A stretch of 64,000 nucleotides of DNA from Ascaris suum (taxonomy: Eukaryota; Nematoda; Chromadorea; Rhabditida; Ascarididae), in assembly GCA_013433145.1 (NCBI GenBank), contig CM024180.1:5956001-6020000 (forward strand), in the 5' to 3' direction. The position numbers and the translations under genes are program-made. Under the pieces are notes generated by a model. That model saw nothing but the letters and a program-made list of their open reading frames with translations, was not told the origin of the DNA and did no database searches. Below are positions 41,352 to 53,727 of this stretch, in pieces. Every line of letters starts with the position of its first letter. Position 1 is the stretch's first letter.

Positions 41352-44300
41352 CTAAAAAATTTTTAACAACAAGGTAACTTGCTCTATCCAATATGATACC
41401 TTCATAGCGCCAATCAACTACCTTACCCACCTTCGTGTGTTTGTTTATGGAAGGATGTGTAATGCGGTAATGACCACTTGAGGACTAGTAAACTGGTGAT
41501 CACTAGCACCTATCACCAACTCTAAAAGGATAAGGACTGCAAACTGCAATTGGTTCTGAATTACACCAAACCTAGTCGATACGCAGAATACCACATCTAT
41601 TAATGCATAATTACTTATCTACAAGGGATTAGTGCAGCGAAAATTCTCTTTTCTTCTCTTTTCTCCAGGATTACATCTGTAAGCACGGCCATACCAAACA
41701 CCACCTGTTCGGTACACATCCCAGAACTCATTAACCACACTCACAGTACGCATCAGAAAAACCCTGAATACGTGGTTTTCTTCGCACTCTTTGAAAAATC
41801 TCTTTTCGGAGTGGCTTTCCGCCCTCCTAAATTGAGTATCAGTCTTTCCAGCTCCCAACATGTTTTGGTGTTTAATCTGGACCACTCCCGATCTGTTTAA
41901 ATTATTCGCCGAAAATTATCAAACTTTCCTTCAGCAGCCTACCAGACTTTCACCCTTCATTTCAAGTTCCCCTGATCCAGTACAAACATTAATTTAATCA
42001 CAAATCAACAAGAACTTGAACAGAGAAGTTGTGTCGCCCAAAGTATGCTCATAGATGAATTAAAAGCTCCCAATGAATTCGTGAAACGATAATCGATACT
42101 AGTATGACACACAAGATCAACCGGTTTAAAAAAATGAAGGCCCTTTTCAATAATTACGCCACACTCACTTCTCTCTCCCTCCTAAACATTTCTAAAATCC
42201 TTTCGCCTTCGGGTATTCGCTCTTTTTCACCTGTTTGCTCTCCGAAAAGTTGTAGTTCTCACAACAGTAAAACACAATAAAGTGAAAAGCCTTTGTTTTC
42301 CAAGAGCAAACAAACTGTCTTATACAAAAATTACTAGAGTTTCTTCGTAAAACGATCATACATTCAAAAAAAAAAAAAAAACAGAATTGCTAAAAACGAC
42401 AAAACAACTCAAAAAAACATACGTAACGCTTCTTCGGTTGTAAGTAATTTCATATTGGTAACTGAAGAGAGATGCGTCAGGAATGCCCTCAGACTCGTTA
42501 TTGGCGTATTTACGTTCACCTGCGATTATAAAAGTTAGGTAAATCGTAATCAAACAAGATGAACATTTTTAATGCAACCTGCTCTTCTTTTTCGATATTT
42601 GTGGACGAAACTAAAAGGAAAAAGAAAGAAATGAAACGGCTTTCCCGGGCCACAAAGAATAAAAACTCGATAACCAAAGCAGACAGCATAAATGTCTCCG
42701 ATGACACCCTCCTTTTCGCTTACCCCTCCTCTTCATAAGCCGGGCACCTCCTCATACCAAAACAAAGGATTCGGCAATATACACATTCCAAAGCTCACTT
42801 TATTTTCCCATTCGAATTCCGCCCACATTTGCCTGAACTCGGTATCTGTGCAACTGCCTGGAACAATATAGTCCATAATGTCAATATGGATATCCTGCAG
42901 GTAGACACAGTTGCGATCCGATGTTGATCCGTGAACGTCGTACGCTATCGTTGAAAATATTACACCGTTCTCTGTTGAAGCGACCTTTACCGTAGCCTGC
43001 AAATAAAGGCTCCTCGCTTGCTATTACCCAAATCTCATCTAACCAAACAAAAGGACTAATTAACAACTCAAAAAGGAACGACATTACGCTCCTTTTCGGG
43101 ACTGCATGGCGTAACTGTAAATCGCCCGACTCCTAAGCGTTGAATTAAGAGTCCGATACTTTGCAGTGAACCGATGGCATCCTCATTCCTTCCATGTTTC
43201 ATGATATTATCATCAAATATTATCACGAATGAATTAGTGAATTTAGAGACACTTTGAACAACTTTCAAATGGTAATGAAGAATTCTGAGGGAGCAGCGAA
43301 ACTCGACTGAATTAAATGAAATAAGAAGTCATGAAGCGAGAGTTGTCAGTTTTGAAGAGAAAATGGAAGAAAGAAGAAGATTAATCCATATTCCCCATTT
43401 TCGAACGTTTCGCTTAAATACTCCGATTACATACTATCCTGCTCGCATCTTGGATGTGAATAAATAAAAGATCCAAACGATAATACTCGTCTGCCCCTCT
43501 CCAAAGAAAAAACCAAATCACACCTTAATGTTGGCGAAATCATGTGGTGCCAATGTAAGTGGTGTCGGTTTATCCACCAATTTCAGGTCGCCCACCGTTG
43601 AAAGTTCCAGGCAAACGTTTTGTAGTGTATCGTTAGTTTGATTCACAATCAACACGTCCAGTACAATATCGTATTGATTCACATTCACGTAAGCTTCCGC
43701 ATAGACCGGATCCGAAAAACCGGCCAACTGTTTCACCTGCAACACATATTCAAATTAATAGGGCTTAACCAAAACAGTGACTGAAATTAGTAAAACGAAC
43801 ACAGACCACATGTTGCAATCAAAATTTAACCCCTCACACATCAGTTATCCGATCCAGTGCACCAATTATTAGGTTTATGTTTACCTGCTTACCTGGTTTC
43901 CATTAGTCGCACATCTCCGTTAACACATATCACGCACGATCAAGCTTTGCTTGAGACAAAACCTTTGCAAAAGTCATGCGCCGTACCTTATAATCCATCC
44001 ATACTACATATATACCTCATCAATACCCCTATGAACAAGTTAATATCGATATCATGGAAAGGAAGCAAAATTATTCTAATGCAACATTCCTTCCGATCAA
44101 ATTTATTGTTTTCATGGGCACCAAAATCAGAATTTTTTTGAAGCAAGTCAATAGACTGTTTGATGACTCCCCTCGCTTCGATACTCGGCCACACTCATCC
44201 TAACTAAAACAATCAGATAACCTCACCTGGTCTTTTTCCATTTACACCTAACTCTGGTCATCCCTCAAAGCTACTTCACTACCATCTGTTTAAGTTTTGA

Positions 44301-47300
44301 TGATCACCTTTCCGAGTTTCGAGGAAGCGAAATCAAATTTAGCCGTTTTTGGCACAGTGCCAAGAGCCTGCGAAAGTGATAGATCGAAGAGATTCTCCGT
44401 TCCTGATAAGCCATCTCCAACACGTGGTGCTAGTTGAGTAAACATGATCGTTTGGTCCACTTCCACATGTGCTGGTCTTCAAATACACATTATGTTATAA
44501 AATAAGCAACATTAAACGAAGGTCCCTTTTCGGCAACCTAATATATCATACTTACGACCTTAGGCACTCGTATACTGCCTAAGAGTGTTTCATGGCCTCA
44601 TCTATCACCCCAAACTCGTCGTAAGAAAAGCCTTCCAGTACAGCGCTATATGCGCAAGAAAATCTGCGTTAAGGTTTCAGGCTAGAAGGCTTGTGGATTA
44701 AAATCCACTTTTGCCAAAAAGAATGGAATCGAAAAAAGCAAAAGACCACCACTCAAAAGTAAGTAATTTGCATATTTAAGCAGATCGACATGAATGTAAG
44801 GACGGGATATGCATGACATTCATTAACATTCAATCCTTCCTGATAACCTTTAACTATAATGACGCTCCATACTTAACACTCCTTCAACGAATAAATAAAT
44901 GAACCAACTTGCTAATAGTTTCGATCTCGTGACGATCCGTGTCTGCTTTTGCTTCCAACATCAACTCGAGACTCTCACGGCATTTGTCTAGGAATATTTC
45001 TTCGACGCCAGGCCACTGATCGCAAAGCACCCTCACCGTCATTCCAAGACTACAATAAAAGATAAGGCCTAAGCGTGAATTTCTATAGTGAGTGCTCAGT
45101 CGCGGAGGAATGGCTCCTGGCAGCGAGTGGAGGTGAAATGAAAGCGCACTTGTATCCACCGCTCATGAATAGTAAGGAAGGGGAGGTTGGTTGAGTGCGT
45201 CTTCATTTCCCCTATTCGAGTGTAGACAGGCTCATGTCCCTATTCACTGAGAAGGAGAAAATGATGACCTACTGATGTCCCTTGTTTGTATTACTTTTCA
45301 GGGAAACGGGTTCCGTTCAAAGAAATGAGGCACAAGGATCCAAAGAAAATTTCGAGTTTCTATAACATACTATGACCCATTTTCTCGCAGTAAACGCGTT
45401 TGTCACAACAAACAGTAATAATAAATAAACAATAAACAGAAAAAAAGGCGGAAAAATAGACTTCTTGGATTATGAGAGGAAACAATACAAGAAATGTAAT
45501 CCAAAAACCTTCCAACACCTAATCTCCCATCACTCTCGAAGAAAGATAAAAAATTAGCTATCAACTAATAGGTACAATTAATAAAGCCCAATAAATCAAA
45601 TGCACAAAATTAACTGAATGCATTAAAAGCAGGATGGGTTATCGCTCACCGATCAAGGTCGTCTTCAGTGACATTGGTCTTTGTGATGCCGCTTTTGCCG
45701 AGATTTATTATGGACGCAATTATGAATAACGCTTCACCCGCAAACCCGTTCACCTTATCACCTTTACCTGAAATCAGGAAAAATTCACTTCCCCAAAGAA
45801 AGAATGCGATTCCAGCATATACTTAAATATCTCACCCCATCTATTAGTCGCGCATTTGGCGTATGTCGCAGAGCGATCCTGAGAGATACAGTCCCGCTAC
45901 AAATTGACTTCACTGAGGGAGAGGGAGGGGGGGGGGGGGGAAGAAATGGAGGACGCGAAAATAGGGAAGGATGTCAGTGCGGATCCAACAGATTTCCAGG
46001 TAACTCAAGTGGCAAGAGGAGAGAGGGGGAAAGGGAGGGAGAAATAGATATACCAACTTTTATAAAGACTACATATCGTTGCCCACATATTCAAGTAGAA
46101 CATTAAAACACCTTGCGACGCCATCTTAAAATTGAACTGCATCGTAAAAAATGAAGCAAAATCACAACCAAGAGGCTTGATACCACTAACATTTTCCTTT
46201 ACAACTTATCTTCAATCACATCAACTACTGTAACAGCTCAATTTCTCATCCCGTGGTACCCCACATTTACCCAAACCTCCCTTGTGTTAGTCTAAAATCG
46301 GGAAATACGCGCAAAACAATGGCGTTTTCGTATCCTTCGCGTAGCCATCCAACACATATACACTATCTTATTCCCACCGTGAAAAGAAAAACGAACGCCC
46401 ATAAGTGGAATGTGATTGCCTCAGTCAAACCAACCCCGCAGCTATGTATTACCTGCGTAAGGCTGAATTTTTGAAGAAGCTGGTTGTGCAGGTTGGAAAA
46501 GATGCTGGTACCCAGATACTGTCTAAAAAATTTGTGCACATACCACCTAGGAGTTTGCTGTATTTGAGAACGAGCTTAGAGAGCGTAGTGGCGAGCGAAG
46601 CCGCAATGAAGAAATTTCCTTCTAGAAGGAACTTTCGCAGCATTGGCTTCTCCTCTGTTGTAGACTTCACCGCAGCAAGTAGCGCCGACTGCGTAGCGTA
46701 AGTACCATCTGCTGTTACCAGCTGACGGGGCTGTAACTGAAATATACCATATCCTCTTCAATACACGCCCCCCTCTCTTTGACAGACTTAAACCACACAG
46801 AAACACTACAACAGTGAACTTGTTCCATGATGCATATTTGCATACTGCGACAAGAATTTGAAGGGATTAAACAGTGCATCGACAGCAAAAAAAAATGAAT
46901 TACTCTCACAGAAACCAAGTCCCACAAGACCCTTTCTCATTTTAGATCAAAACTAAACGTCCCCCTCCCCCAACCCAAATCATTATAAGGTCATAACTTC
47001 CCCTTCCACTCAGCATTACTCTATCAAATTCACTACTTCTGTTCGAATCTCACTGAGTTCTGGAACCCGCTTACACATGCGGGAACTCCAACAATGATTC
47101 AATTAATTAATTCAGTTAATTAAAAGATCTTTTGTGAATTAGTCGAATCAACAGTTGGTGCATTCTCGAATCGGTGGTTGAAATCATCCTCCACTCCGAA
47201 ACCGCCTTGTAGAATCGTTTCCTTTCTTACGTGAACCCAAAATCATCACTGCACTTACCTTCGTTTTGGCATCGACCGTTGCATCCTTCTCTTTAAACTC

Positions 47301-50300
47301 CTCATTCTCTTCCTCGCCAGCAGCCGCCCTCAACTCACTCTCGACGATCGGCAATTCGCCAAGAGATTTCTTGATAATTTCCATTACACCAGTAACTGAT
47401 TCCTTCGTATCACAATATTCGCCCAAAATCCAAAGTGCTGCACGAAATATCTGTGCACTTCGAATGCCTCCGAACACCTCCTGAAGCAATTCATTGCACC
47501 GACTATAGGTGATGTACAATAGACAATCCCAAACTAAAAAGACTGGAAGAACACGATCAGATCATCATCCAATGCAAGATTGAAAAAAAAATTGAGTTTT
47601 AAGAAAAGATCAATTAGCTACGAATTTCAAGCAATAACAGGAAACTTTTATCAACTTCTGGAAAGAATGTTTCAAAAATTTGTACGAATAAATAAAGTCG
47701 TTACCGCATTTTTCTATAGGGAAAGATAATTCAGCAGAAATCCTCATATATTCTGGTTTTAGAAAAGTACTTTAATAATAGGGTGGCAGAAGTTCGAGTG
47801 GCAAGATGCTGACAAGCTCTACAAATTACCCCTTCCCTCTCCAATCTCGAGCAAGTTTCAGCATCAGCGCTTTGGAACAGATCATATCGCTTTCAAAAAT
47901 TGCGCCAAAACTATTATACAAATCCGGATATACTGTCAACTAATATCTGTTGTGGCGCTGCTCTTGTTCACTGGAAGCAAATGATAGATGCGCAGGAGGT
48001 CGGAGGTAGAGGTGGAGATGGGGGTGGAGGGAATGGGGGAGGGAGAATGTTCTCCGACTCTCCAGACTATTTGTTCACTGAATAAAAGATTGGATCGTTC
48101 AAGTTCACGTCTAAAATCCCGTGTCTTAAATGCGTCACTTTGCCCATTGCCGAGGAAGTTCCATGACAAAATTTTAAAGAATTCTTTGCATGAAATCTCA
48201 ACATACAGCGAAAGTTCACCTGCAACTGGGCAAGAACCACAGCTCTGAGATGTGGCAGTCTCTGAACCGCTTCCCGAACGAACACAAGAACGTCCTGCGC
48301 AGCCGCTTCACAGTCATCAGAAAGGAACTCCATCAGAACGGGTACGATATTAGCTGCCACATCAGGGAACTTGATAGTCGCCGAATGCAGAGTCCGCACC
48401 AACATTTGACGGTAGCGACCAGTCTCCTCTGCCGTACCGTCTGTTGAACGTCCTATCTCCTGCAATAGGCACTTTGCCACATAGGTTTCCTTAAAACTTC
48501 AGCAAACATTGCAAAGTGATGTTATATACAACATGATACGGCAATGCCTTATTTTCCATTCTCTCACAACGAATTTCTTTCGACATTCTATCAGGCCCAT
48601 CTACGGTTTGCATCTCGAAACTCGGGTCCAGATCCTCCAGCCACTTCCCTTCTCTCTCCTCTACTTCAACGCTCACGCCAGAACCAGAAATAAGCTGTTT
48701 CCCGGTACTTTTTCTCGCCAACATATTGTCATACCCTCTTATACGGTTAAATTGTCCTGAAAACGTTCTGGAAAGTGCAATCTAAGGTGCAAAATCATCG
48801 GATGCCTGTGAAATCCTAGACAGAGTTGAACGCAAAGAAGAAATATCAACAAAGACTCAAACAGATCATCCCATCACAGTTCATTCACTACTACGATATT
48901 CATACGCTTAAATGATGCGATACCTGTACTCCCGAATTCCCCATCTAGCACACTGGATAAAAAAAACGACGTGCCTTTCTCAGAAACATGACCATCTCCT
49001 CAACATTTCGTGAGGAGACCAAATCGAGGGCCAATTGTAGTGTTTTCTTGCGAACTTCCAGATCCGATGCCGATAGCACCCGAAGTATGTCCATAACTAG
49101 TTCGCGAAGTACCTTTTCACTTTCCGGTGATAAGCGCAAATCGATCAAACGATCAAGCACAATCAGCTAAAATATTGGTCGTGACTGATTCAAAACAGCG
49201 ATGCTTTCATTAGTCGTATAGTGGTGCAAATAACGTTCAAGTAATCCTATCACCCTTTGACAGGCTCACTGATAGGCTCATGTTATGGTTTATTATCAAC
49301 TGTCGCAATTGGCGGAAATAATTTTCGTTTCGAACTACCCTAAACAATTTCTTGAAATCAAAATAGGTTAACCTGGGATGCAAAATATAGCAACTAGATT
49401 CCCCAAATTTCATGCTCCGCACCATTCCCCTCACCACTTCAACACCCCCAAAACTCTGTCGCTGCCTCACAGTTCCCAAATTTCCCCACCGTCCCTTCCC
49501 ATTCAGCACCCCTCTTCAACCGCTTTCGGTATTCTCAACGGTCAGCCCTTACCTTAACATTGTTGTCCGATTCCTTTACTATAAGCTCTATATAAGCTGA
49601 TGCGGCAGCTCTGATAGCTGTTGGTGCTGAGCTAAGCGTGACCAGAGTACCAGCAGCTTCGTATCGCACCGCTGCCGATGACGACTGCAGAAGGTTGTAG
49701 ACGCATCGAATAAAACGTGCACGTTCCGTTGGATTTGCGTGACATACCTCAACAAAAACATTTCTTAATAACTACAACAATTATCACAGTTACGGACAAG
49801 GGAAAGGATATGTTTGTCCCTTCCGTCAACGATTCCACTCCCAACTGCTGACTCCAAAGACGTTTTCGGCGAGTTACGATCGGTTCTAATTTTTTAATTC
49901 CCACTCTGATGACGGATTTGCTCACGGCCACGTCTAAAGAAGCCTATTGATGTGCATTTGATGACAATACCTCATCATCTCTCTTCACTACGAATCCGTA
50001 AGCCGCCCTAATAAAATACCCTTGAAAAACTTACTTTATAGATCAATTCGACTATGATCAGTTGAAGTATATCGCCGAATGAGGTGACTTGGTCGATAAC
50101 TTCCGAGAGATAATCCAACGCCCTATTTTGATCCACATGCAAAAGCATCATGAAAGCGTTACGCTTACATGACGCATCCTGCTCACTATTCAGTACGTTC
50201 GAGACCAACTCTGGTGCATCCGGAATTAAAAACTCGAAATTCCCTTTAAAAAAATTCTCTCAAAATTTTACAATTCACAAATACATCCACATTAGTGATG

Positions 50301-53300
50301 TTCCAAAATAATGCAATTTACATTTAAGAATAGGGAACACTCAATTCCACTCATGTGATGACCATTCGCAAATGTCGAAAAAATAAAAAGATTTACACAA
50401 AATTTTGCAAAAGGGAATAAACTTTTTTCGAATGATATAATCACATTTTTCTCATACTTCCTGAATAATCCATCTATCATCAATTACATTCACTATATAT
50501 GTTGCATATAAATCGCCTAATTCCATTCGATAAATCAAAACTTATAAGACTTTCTACGACGAAACAATCAATGAAATTCATATCTGACATAGAAGAAACG
50601 ATTAACGGAAACTTGAAAGCTGTCAGTAAAAGAAAATACACAATACTAAATACTATTATACATAGTTTTCATAAAAATAATGTTCTGATATATAATCAAA
50701 TATAAAAGTAAGTAACAAGCAATGAATGACATACGATAAATGGTGAATATAGCGAGTACTGCATTTCTACGAACATATGAATGACGATGTTCGAGACAAG
50801 ACCGGATTGCAGGCATTAGAGGCTCCAATAGTTCGGGCTCACGCAATTTGCACAAAAATCTAAAACTCGACTACCTGAGGAAAAAAACGTGAGGCTTAAG
50901 CATCCATGCCATTAGCTACCTCAGGTGCATAAACCTTTACAACACCATAAAAAACGACTGTTGGTCAAACGAGAGTCAGGAAAAACTAGGACTTCAGTTG
51001 GACCGCTCATAAATGCTGGGTGCACATCAAAGACGCTGTGAAGTATAACACATATGGCAGGAAAGAGCAAACACAAAAATTTCCCAAATTTCTCTTTACT
51101 GCATATGTGACTCGAGATGACGAGTGCAAATTTAATCCCTTTAAAACTTTCATCCATCTTACAACCTTATAACCAAAAATTATGAACTCTGATACATCCT
51201 CGTTAATCTCAGCTCAACAGAGAAACTCTTTTCACTACCCACAGGCATATACTTGCTTCAAAGAACGCTCATCCGGGACCAGCAATACTTTCGCCGCTCA
51301 CTGCAATGACAGCAAAGAAAAAATCCCCTTGGAAAAGGAAGGGGTACAGCGGAGTGCGGTGAATGAGGGAGGGGAAAAAGGGAGCCCCCGAAGAACAGAT
51401 CAAAGTCAACGGCATTTAGCCGATTTAAGTCGTTTTGAAGTAAATAAAACAATTCATGTTTTTAAAAAAAAGAAAATAAACAAACAATAAAATCATCGAC
51501 TATAAACAATAAAAAAAAACACCTAAGCGTGGAACCACGAATAAACTCGTTCGGATGTTGTAGATCCTTCCGATACGCATCACATACTAAAATCATTTCG
51601 TGAAGAAGTTTTCCATCTGGCGTCGTCTAAAAAATCGCAACAATTTATTTTTAATAAAATGATCAAGCTTTAAAAGAATAAATGATGCCCAGATAGTGGA
51701 CCACTTCTCGACCTCCTTTGCCATCCAATAAATATGCAAAATCCTTTCTCTTATAGCAAATTTAAAAGTCAAAGGCGTGGATCATTTGCAACAAAACATT
51801 AGCACTTACTAGAAATCACTTGGGCAAATACCACATCAACATTTAACGTCAGAGATCGGTAACTCTCAACTGCTCTATAACTAAGAATTTCTGGTAACGT
51901 TATATGGTATATTATGGAATACTTTTTAATCTTTTAAAACTTCTTCACCTTTAGTGTTTATTTACATTTTTCTCATTCACTTCATAGTTATTATTCTCAA
52001 TTAATAATTAATAAAGGCTATTAAATACATCGATTCTATCAAGTTTTATGAATTAGGAGTGGACTATAACAGCCGAAAATTAATATGCAAATTGCCATAT
52101 TGTCACAAATTCGATAATACTGCAAAATAGCTTAAACAATTCTAGTAATATTAAGTAAAAAAATCAATAAGAAAACTGCCCAAGCTCAAAGCATCGCAAA
52201 TTTTTTCCAAATCTCAACCTTTTTTCTTCGAGAATTTTTCATTCAAACCAAAATTTTAAAAATTTTCCCGTCTGACAGCTATGCCGCTTAAAAACTTCCA
52301 AACAAAAATAAACCTAAGGAAATCGTGAAGCAATAGAACCGCCTTCGAATATTTTAATGATACACGATATATAGGCTTAATACACTATATACAGGTTAAA
52401 CTGAGAATAATTGTCGCCGTTTGTGATCTCGTTTAAACCTGAACTCGGTATGGCGTAAAGACATCCGTCCCTCCCCCCCCCCTCCTCGCCTTCAAATAAA
52501 CAATTGCAAACACTTCGCTTCACGGCTAAAACTACAGAAAAGCTTGAGATGAGGACAAGGATGATTTACTGCACCTTCGGGACAATTTCCCAGAAGAGAA
52601 GAAGAAGCTTCTTGATGGTGTGATCCGAGGTAGGCAAGCAGAATCGAATAACGTACATCATCAAGCCCTGACCCAACTTTTCACCGTTCATTAACATCAT
52701 AATCAGCTTCTTTAGTGCATCTGCCTTTGCTTTGTTGTCACCTGAAATACTGTCGACCTTTAATTGGGCATCTGATAAGCTCTGAAGTGATAGCTGGCAG
52801 GGTTGTTAAAAAGAATTTGCATATATTCCAGAATCTGAAGCTCAGGCTATACCCCACACTCCGGAAGTTAGGTCAAATCCTATAGCTTGCATCTTAGGTT
52901 GCCCATATGCATGATCTAACTGACCGCAAGTTTACAATGTTATGGCGAATGGTTGCTGAGACTTTGCCTCACCTCTTCGTTGCTCGGTCACGTCGCCATT
53001 CTTCATTTCATTTCCCTCCCCCCCCCCCCCCGGGGAGTAATCCCAAGCTCGACTTCAGTGCAATTATTCAACATCGTGCCGCAGTGTAGCGATTAACTTT
53101 TTTTTTTTTTGCAGCGATCTCAAAAGACCTCTATAATTTGATACGGAAAAGACGACACGGTATATCGAAACATTTGACTTACCTCACCCTTGCTATTGCC
53201 TTAACGTGAGTTTCCTGTTTTGCCTCAATTTCCCTAATTTTCTCGGAAGAAAATAAAAAATAAAAACAAATGCATGCTGGACAACGGACTAGGAAGTGGA

Positions 53301-53689
53301 ATTAATACGGCAATGTTAACTGCAACCATAACGATCGTTTTCATTTTAAACAGTTTCATTTCCTTGTAGGCATTGAGCGAAAAATGAGAAAGGCAGTAAA
53401 ATAAAGAGAAATACCAACCGTCTCCTCTTACCTCTCCCTCCCCCCCTCCCCCTCTCCTTACTTCGCCTTCCTCCCTCGGGTAAGCGAAAGATTGGCGTTC
53501 AAGCAAATCAATCTCGTTCCCTGTAATTTTTACCTTCGTCTCCTTTTCCTTTCCTTCTCCCTACCAACATACGAATAAATAAATCAGATAACCTTTTTCA
53601 AGCTTTTCCTTCAGCTGAACTTCGCTAGGAAGCTCGAAATCGCTTGGAACGTTAATCAACGTATAACACGGAAGCTCTCCCGACGTCAT
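41143..53689 (-). CDS. copb-1: Coatomer subunit beta (beta-COP)
   Basis: Complete minus-strand gene. Exons in order of transcription: 53689-53593, 52741-52575, 51626-51523, 50859-50735, 50243-50035, 49747-49553, 49166-48975, 48489-48220, 47480-47259, 46736-46544, 45767-45650, 45049-44913, 44471-44308, 43736-43524, 42996-42799, 42519-42423, 41351-41143. All phases agree and give 969 residues, the normal beta-COP length. Residues 1 to about 530 form the adaptin-like HEAT solenoid, with hallmarks [29 protein letters not shown] and [19 protein letters not shown] linker follows, then the appendage domain (about 730-960) with [32 protein letters not shown] and [13 protein letters not shown]. Beta-COP is an Arf1-binding core subunit of the COPI coat that buds Golgi-to-ER vesicles; it is essential and expected to be ubiquitously expressed. 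The gene is convergent with casy-1. Two introns appear to have GC donors. Confidence 0.97.
42423..42519 (-). CDS. copb-1: copb-1 exon 16
   Basis: Residues 869-900: [20 protein letters not shown] then [12 protein letters not shown], matching the family segment that follows WENKV. Phase 0 in, phase 1 out at GTATGT. Confidence 0.93.
42799..42996 (-). CDS. copb-1: copb-1 exon 15
   Basis: 66 codons, phase 0 on both sides: [30 protein letters not shown] and [13 protein letters not shown]. Confidence 0.97.
43076..43275 (-). other. Coding-like segment within copb-1 intron 14
   Basis: Same strand as copb-1, between exons 14 and 15. The frame from about 43275 reads [19 protein letters not shown] and then [20 protein letters not shown], ending at a possible GTAATG donor near 43085. 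Beta-COP has no insertion here in the family. It may be chance, an alternative exon or a relic. Confidence 0.2.
43524..43736 (-). CDS. copb-1: copb-1 exon 14
   Basis: 71 codons, phase 0 on both sides. It contains [20 protein letters not shown] and [12 protein letters not shown], the most conserved part of the appendage domain. Confidence 0.97.
44308..44471 (-). CDS. copb-1: copb-1 exon 13
   Basis: Residues 677-731: [15 protein letters not shown] and [14 protein letters not shown], the variable linker and start of the appendage region. The start is 44471 or 44476 depending on the preceding donor. Confidence 0.88.
44913..45049 (-). CDS. copb-1: copb-1 exon 12
   Basis: Residues 631-676: [20 protein letters not shown] and [13 protein letters not shown]. 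The 3' boundary is ambiguous: ATTA|GCAAGT (GC donor, end 44913) with the acceptor at 44472, or AGCAA|GTTGGT (end 44909) with the acceptor at 44477. Both keep the frame, and the GC version aligns better with family spacing. Confidence 0.85.
45650..45767 (-). CDS. copb-1: copb-1 exon 11
   Basis: Residues 592-630: [20 protein letters not shown] and TEDDLDR. Phase 1 in, phase 2 out at GTGAGC. Confidence 0.92.
45927..45940 (+). repeat. Poly-G tract (14 G)
   Basis: Fourteen G bases after a GAGGGAG run, in a copb-1 intron. Confidence 0.9.
46544..46736 (-). CDS. copb-1: copb-1 exon 10
   Basis: Residues 528-591: [35 protein letters not shown]. Closed at GGTG|GTATGT in phase 1; a weaker in-phase donor (GTGGTA) lies 3 nt upstream. 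Reading through gives about 30 codons of intron before a stop. Confidence 0.88.
47259..47480 (-). CDS. copb-1: copb-1 exon 9
   Basis: 74 codons, phase 0 on both sides. It contains [19 protein letters not shown] and [18 protein letters not shown], and then a charged Glu/Lys-rich linker ([12 protein letters not shown]). Confidence 0.94.
48220..48489 (-). CDS. copb-1: copb-1 exon 8
   Basis: 90 codons, phase 0 on both sides. It contains [34 protein letters not shown] and [14 protein letters not shown] of the HEAT solenoid. Confidence 0.95.
48975..49166 (-). CDS. copb-1: copb-1 exon 7
   Basis: 64 codons, phase 0 on both sides, from [10 protein letters not shown] to [10 protein letters not shown]. 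The only donor that keeps the conserved end and the frame is GC (AAAG|GCACGT at 48974). Confidence 0.9.
49553..49747 (-). CDS. copb-1: copb-1 exon 6
   Basis: 65 codons, phase 0 on both sides. It begins [15 protein letters not shown] and ends KESDNNVK, matching the family closely. Confidence 0.95.
50035..50243 (-). CDS. copb-1: copb-1 exon 5
   Basis: Residues 165-234: [39 protein letters not shown] and [15 protein letters not shown]. Phase 1 in, phase 0 out at GTAAGT. Confidence 0.95.
50735..50859 (-). CDS. copb-1: copb-1 exon 4
   Basis: Residues 123-164, containing [20 protein letters not shown] and the following [12 protein letters not shown] helix. Phase 2 in, phase 1 out at GTATGT. Confidence 0.95.
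51523..51626 (-). CDS. copb-1: copb-1 exon 3
   Basis: Residues 89-122: [20 protein letters not shown] and EFIRGSTL, highly conserved. Phase 0 in, phase 2 out. Confidence 0.95.
52575..52741 (-). CDS. copb-1: copb-1 exon 2
   Basis: Residues 33-88: [16 protein letters not shown] and [16 protein letters not shown], the first HEAT helices. Phase 1 in, phase 0 out. Confidence 0.95.
53593..53689 (-). CDS. copb-1: copb-1 exon 1: start codon
   Basis: Residues 1-32. [17 protein letters not shown] matches the beta-COP N-terminus, so this ATG is secure. It ends in phase 1 at GTTATC. Confidence 0.93.
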
Positions 53690-53727
53690 ACTTCAGTCGT
53701 TGAAGCCTCACAAGCCCTGTGAATAAG
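53690..53727 (-). promoter_or_regulatory. Candidate SL trans-splice acceptor and 5' UTR of copb-1
   Basis: On the minus strand CTTATTCACAG lies 27 nt before the copb-1 ATG, the typical place for spliced-leader addition in nematodes. Inferred from consensus only. Confidence 0.5.

Noticed and set aside
44630..44715. Possible tRNA-Ser-like sequence
   Set aside because: Only loose resemblance in the anticodon and variable regions; stems do not close and box A is absent.
46405..46701. 98-codon plus-strand ORF
   Set aside because: It is antisense to beta-COP exon 10, whose family match on the minus strand is decisive.
47988..48248. Plus-strand ORFs over 48.0-48.45 kb
   Set aside because: Antisense shadows of beta-COP exon 8 and its neighbouring intron.
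51182..51490. 102-codon plus-strand ORF
   Set aside because: It lies in a beta-COP intron, is rich in Lys/Glu/Arg from purine runs, and has no recognisable domain.
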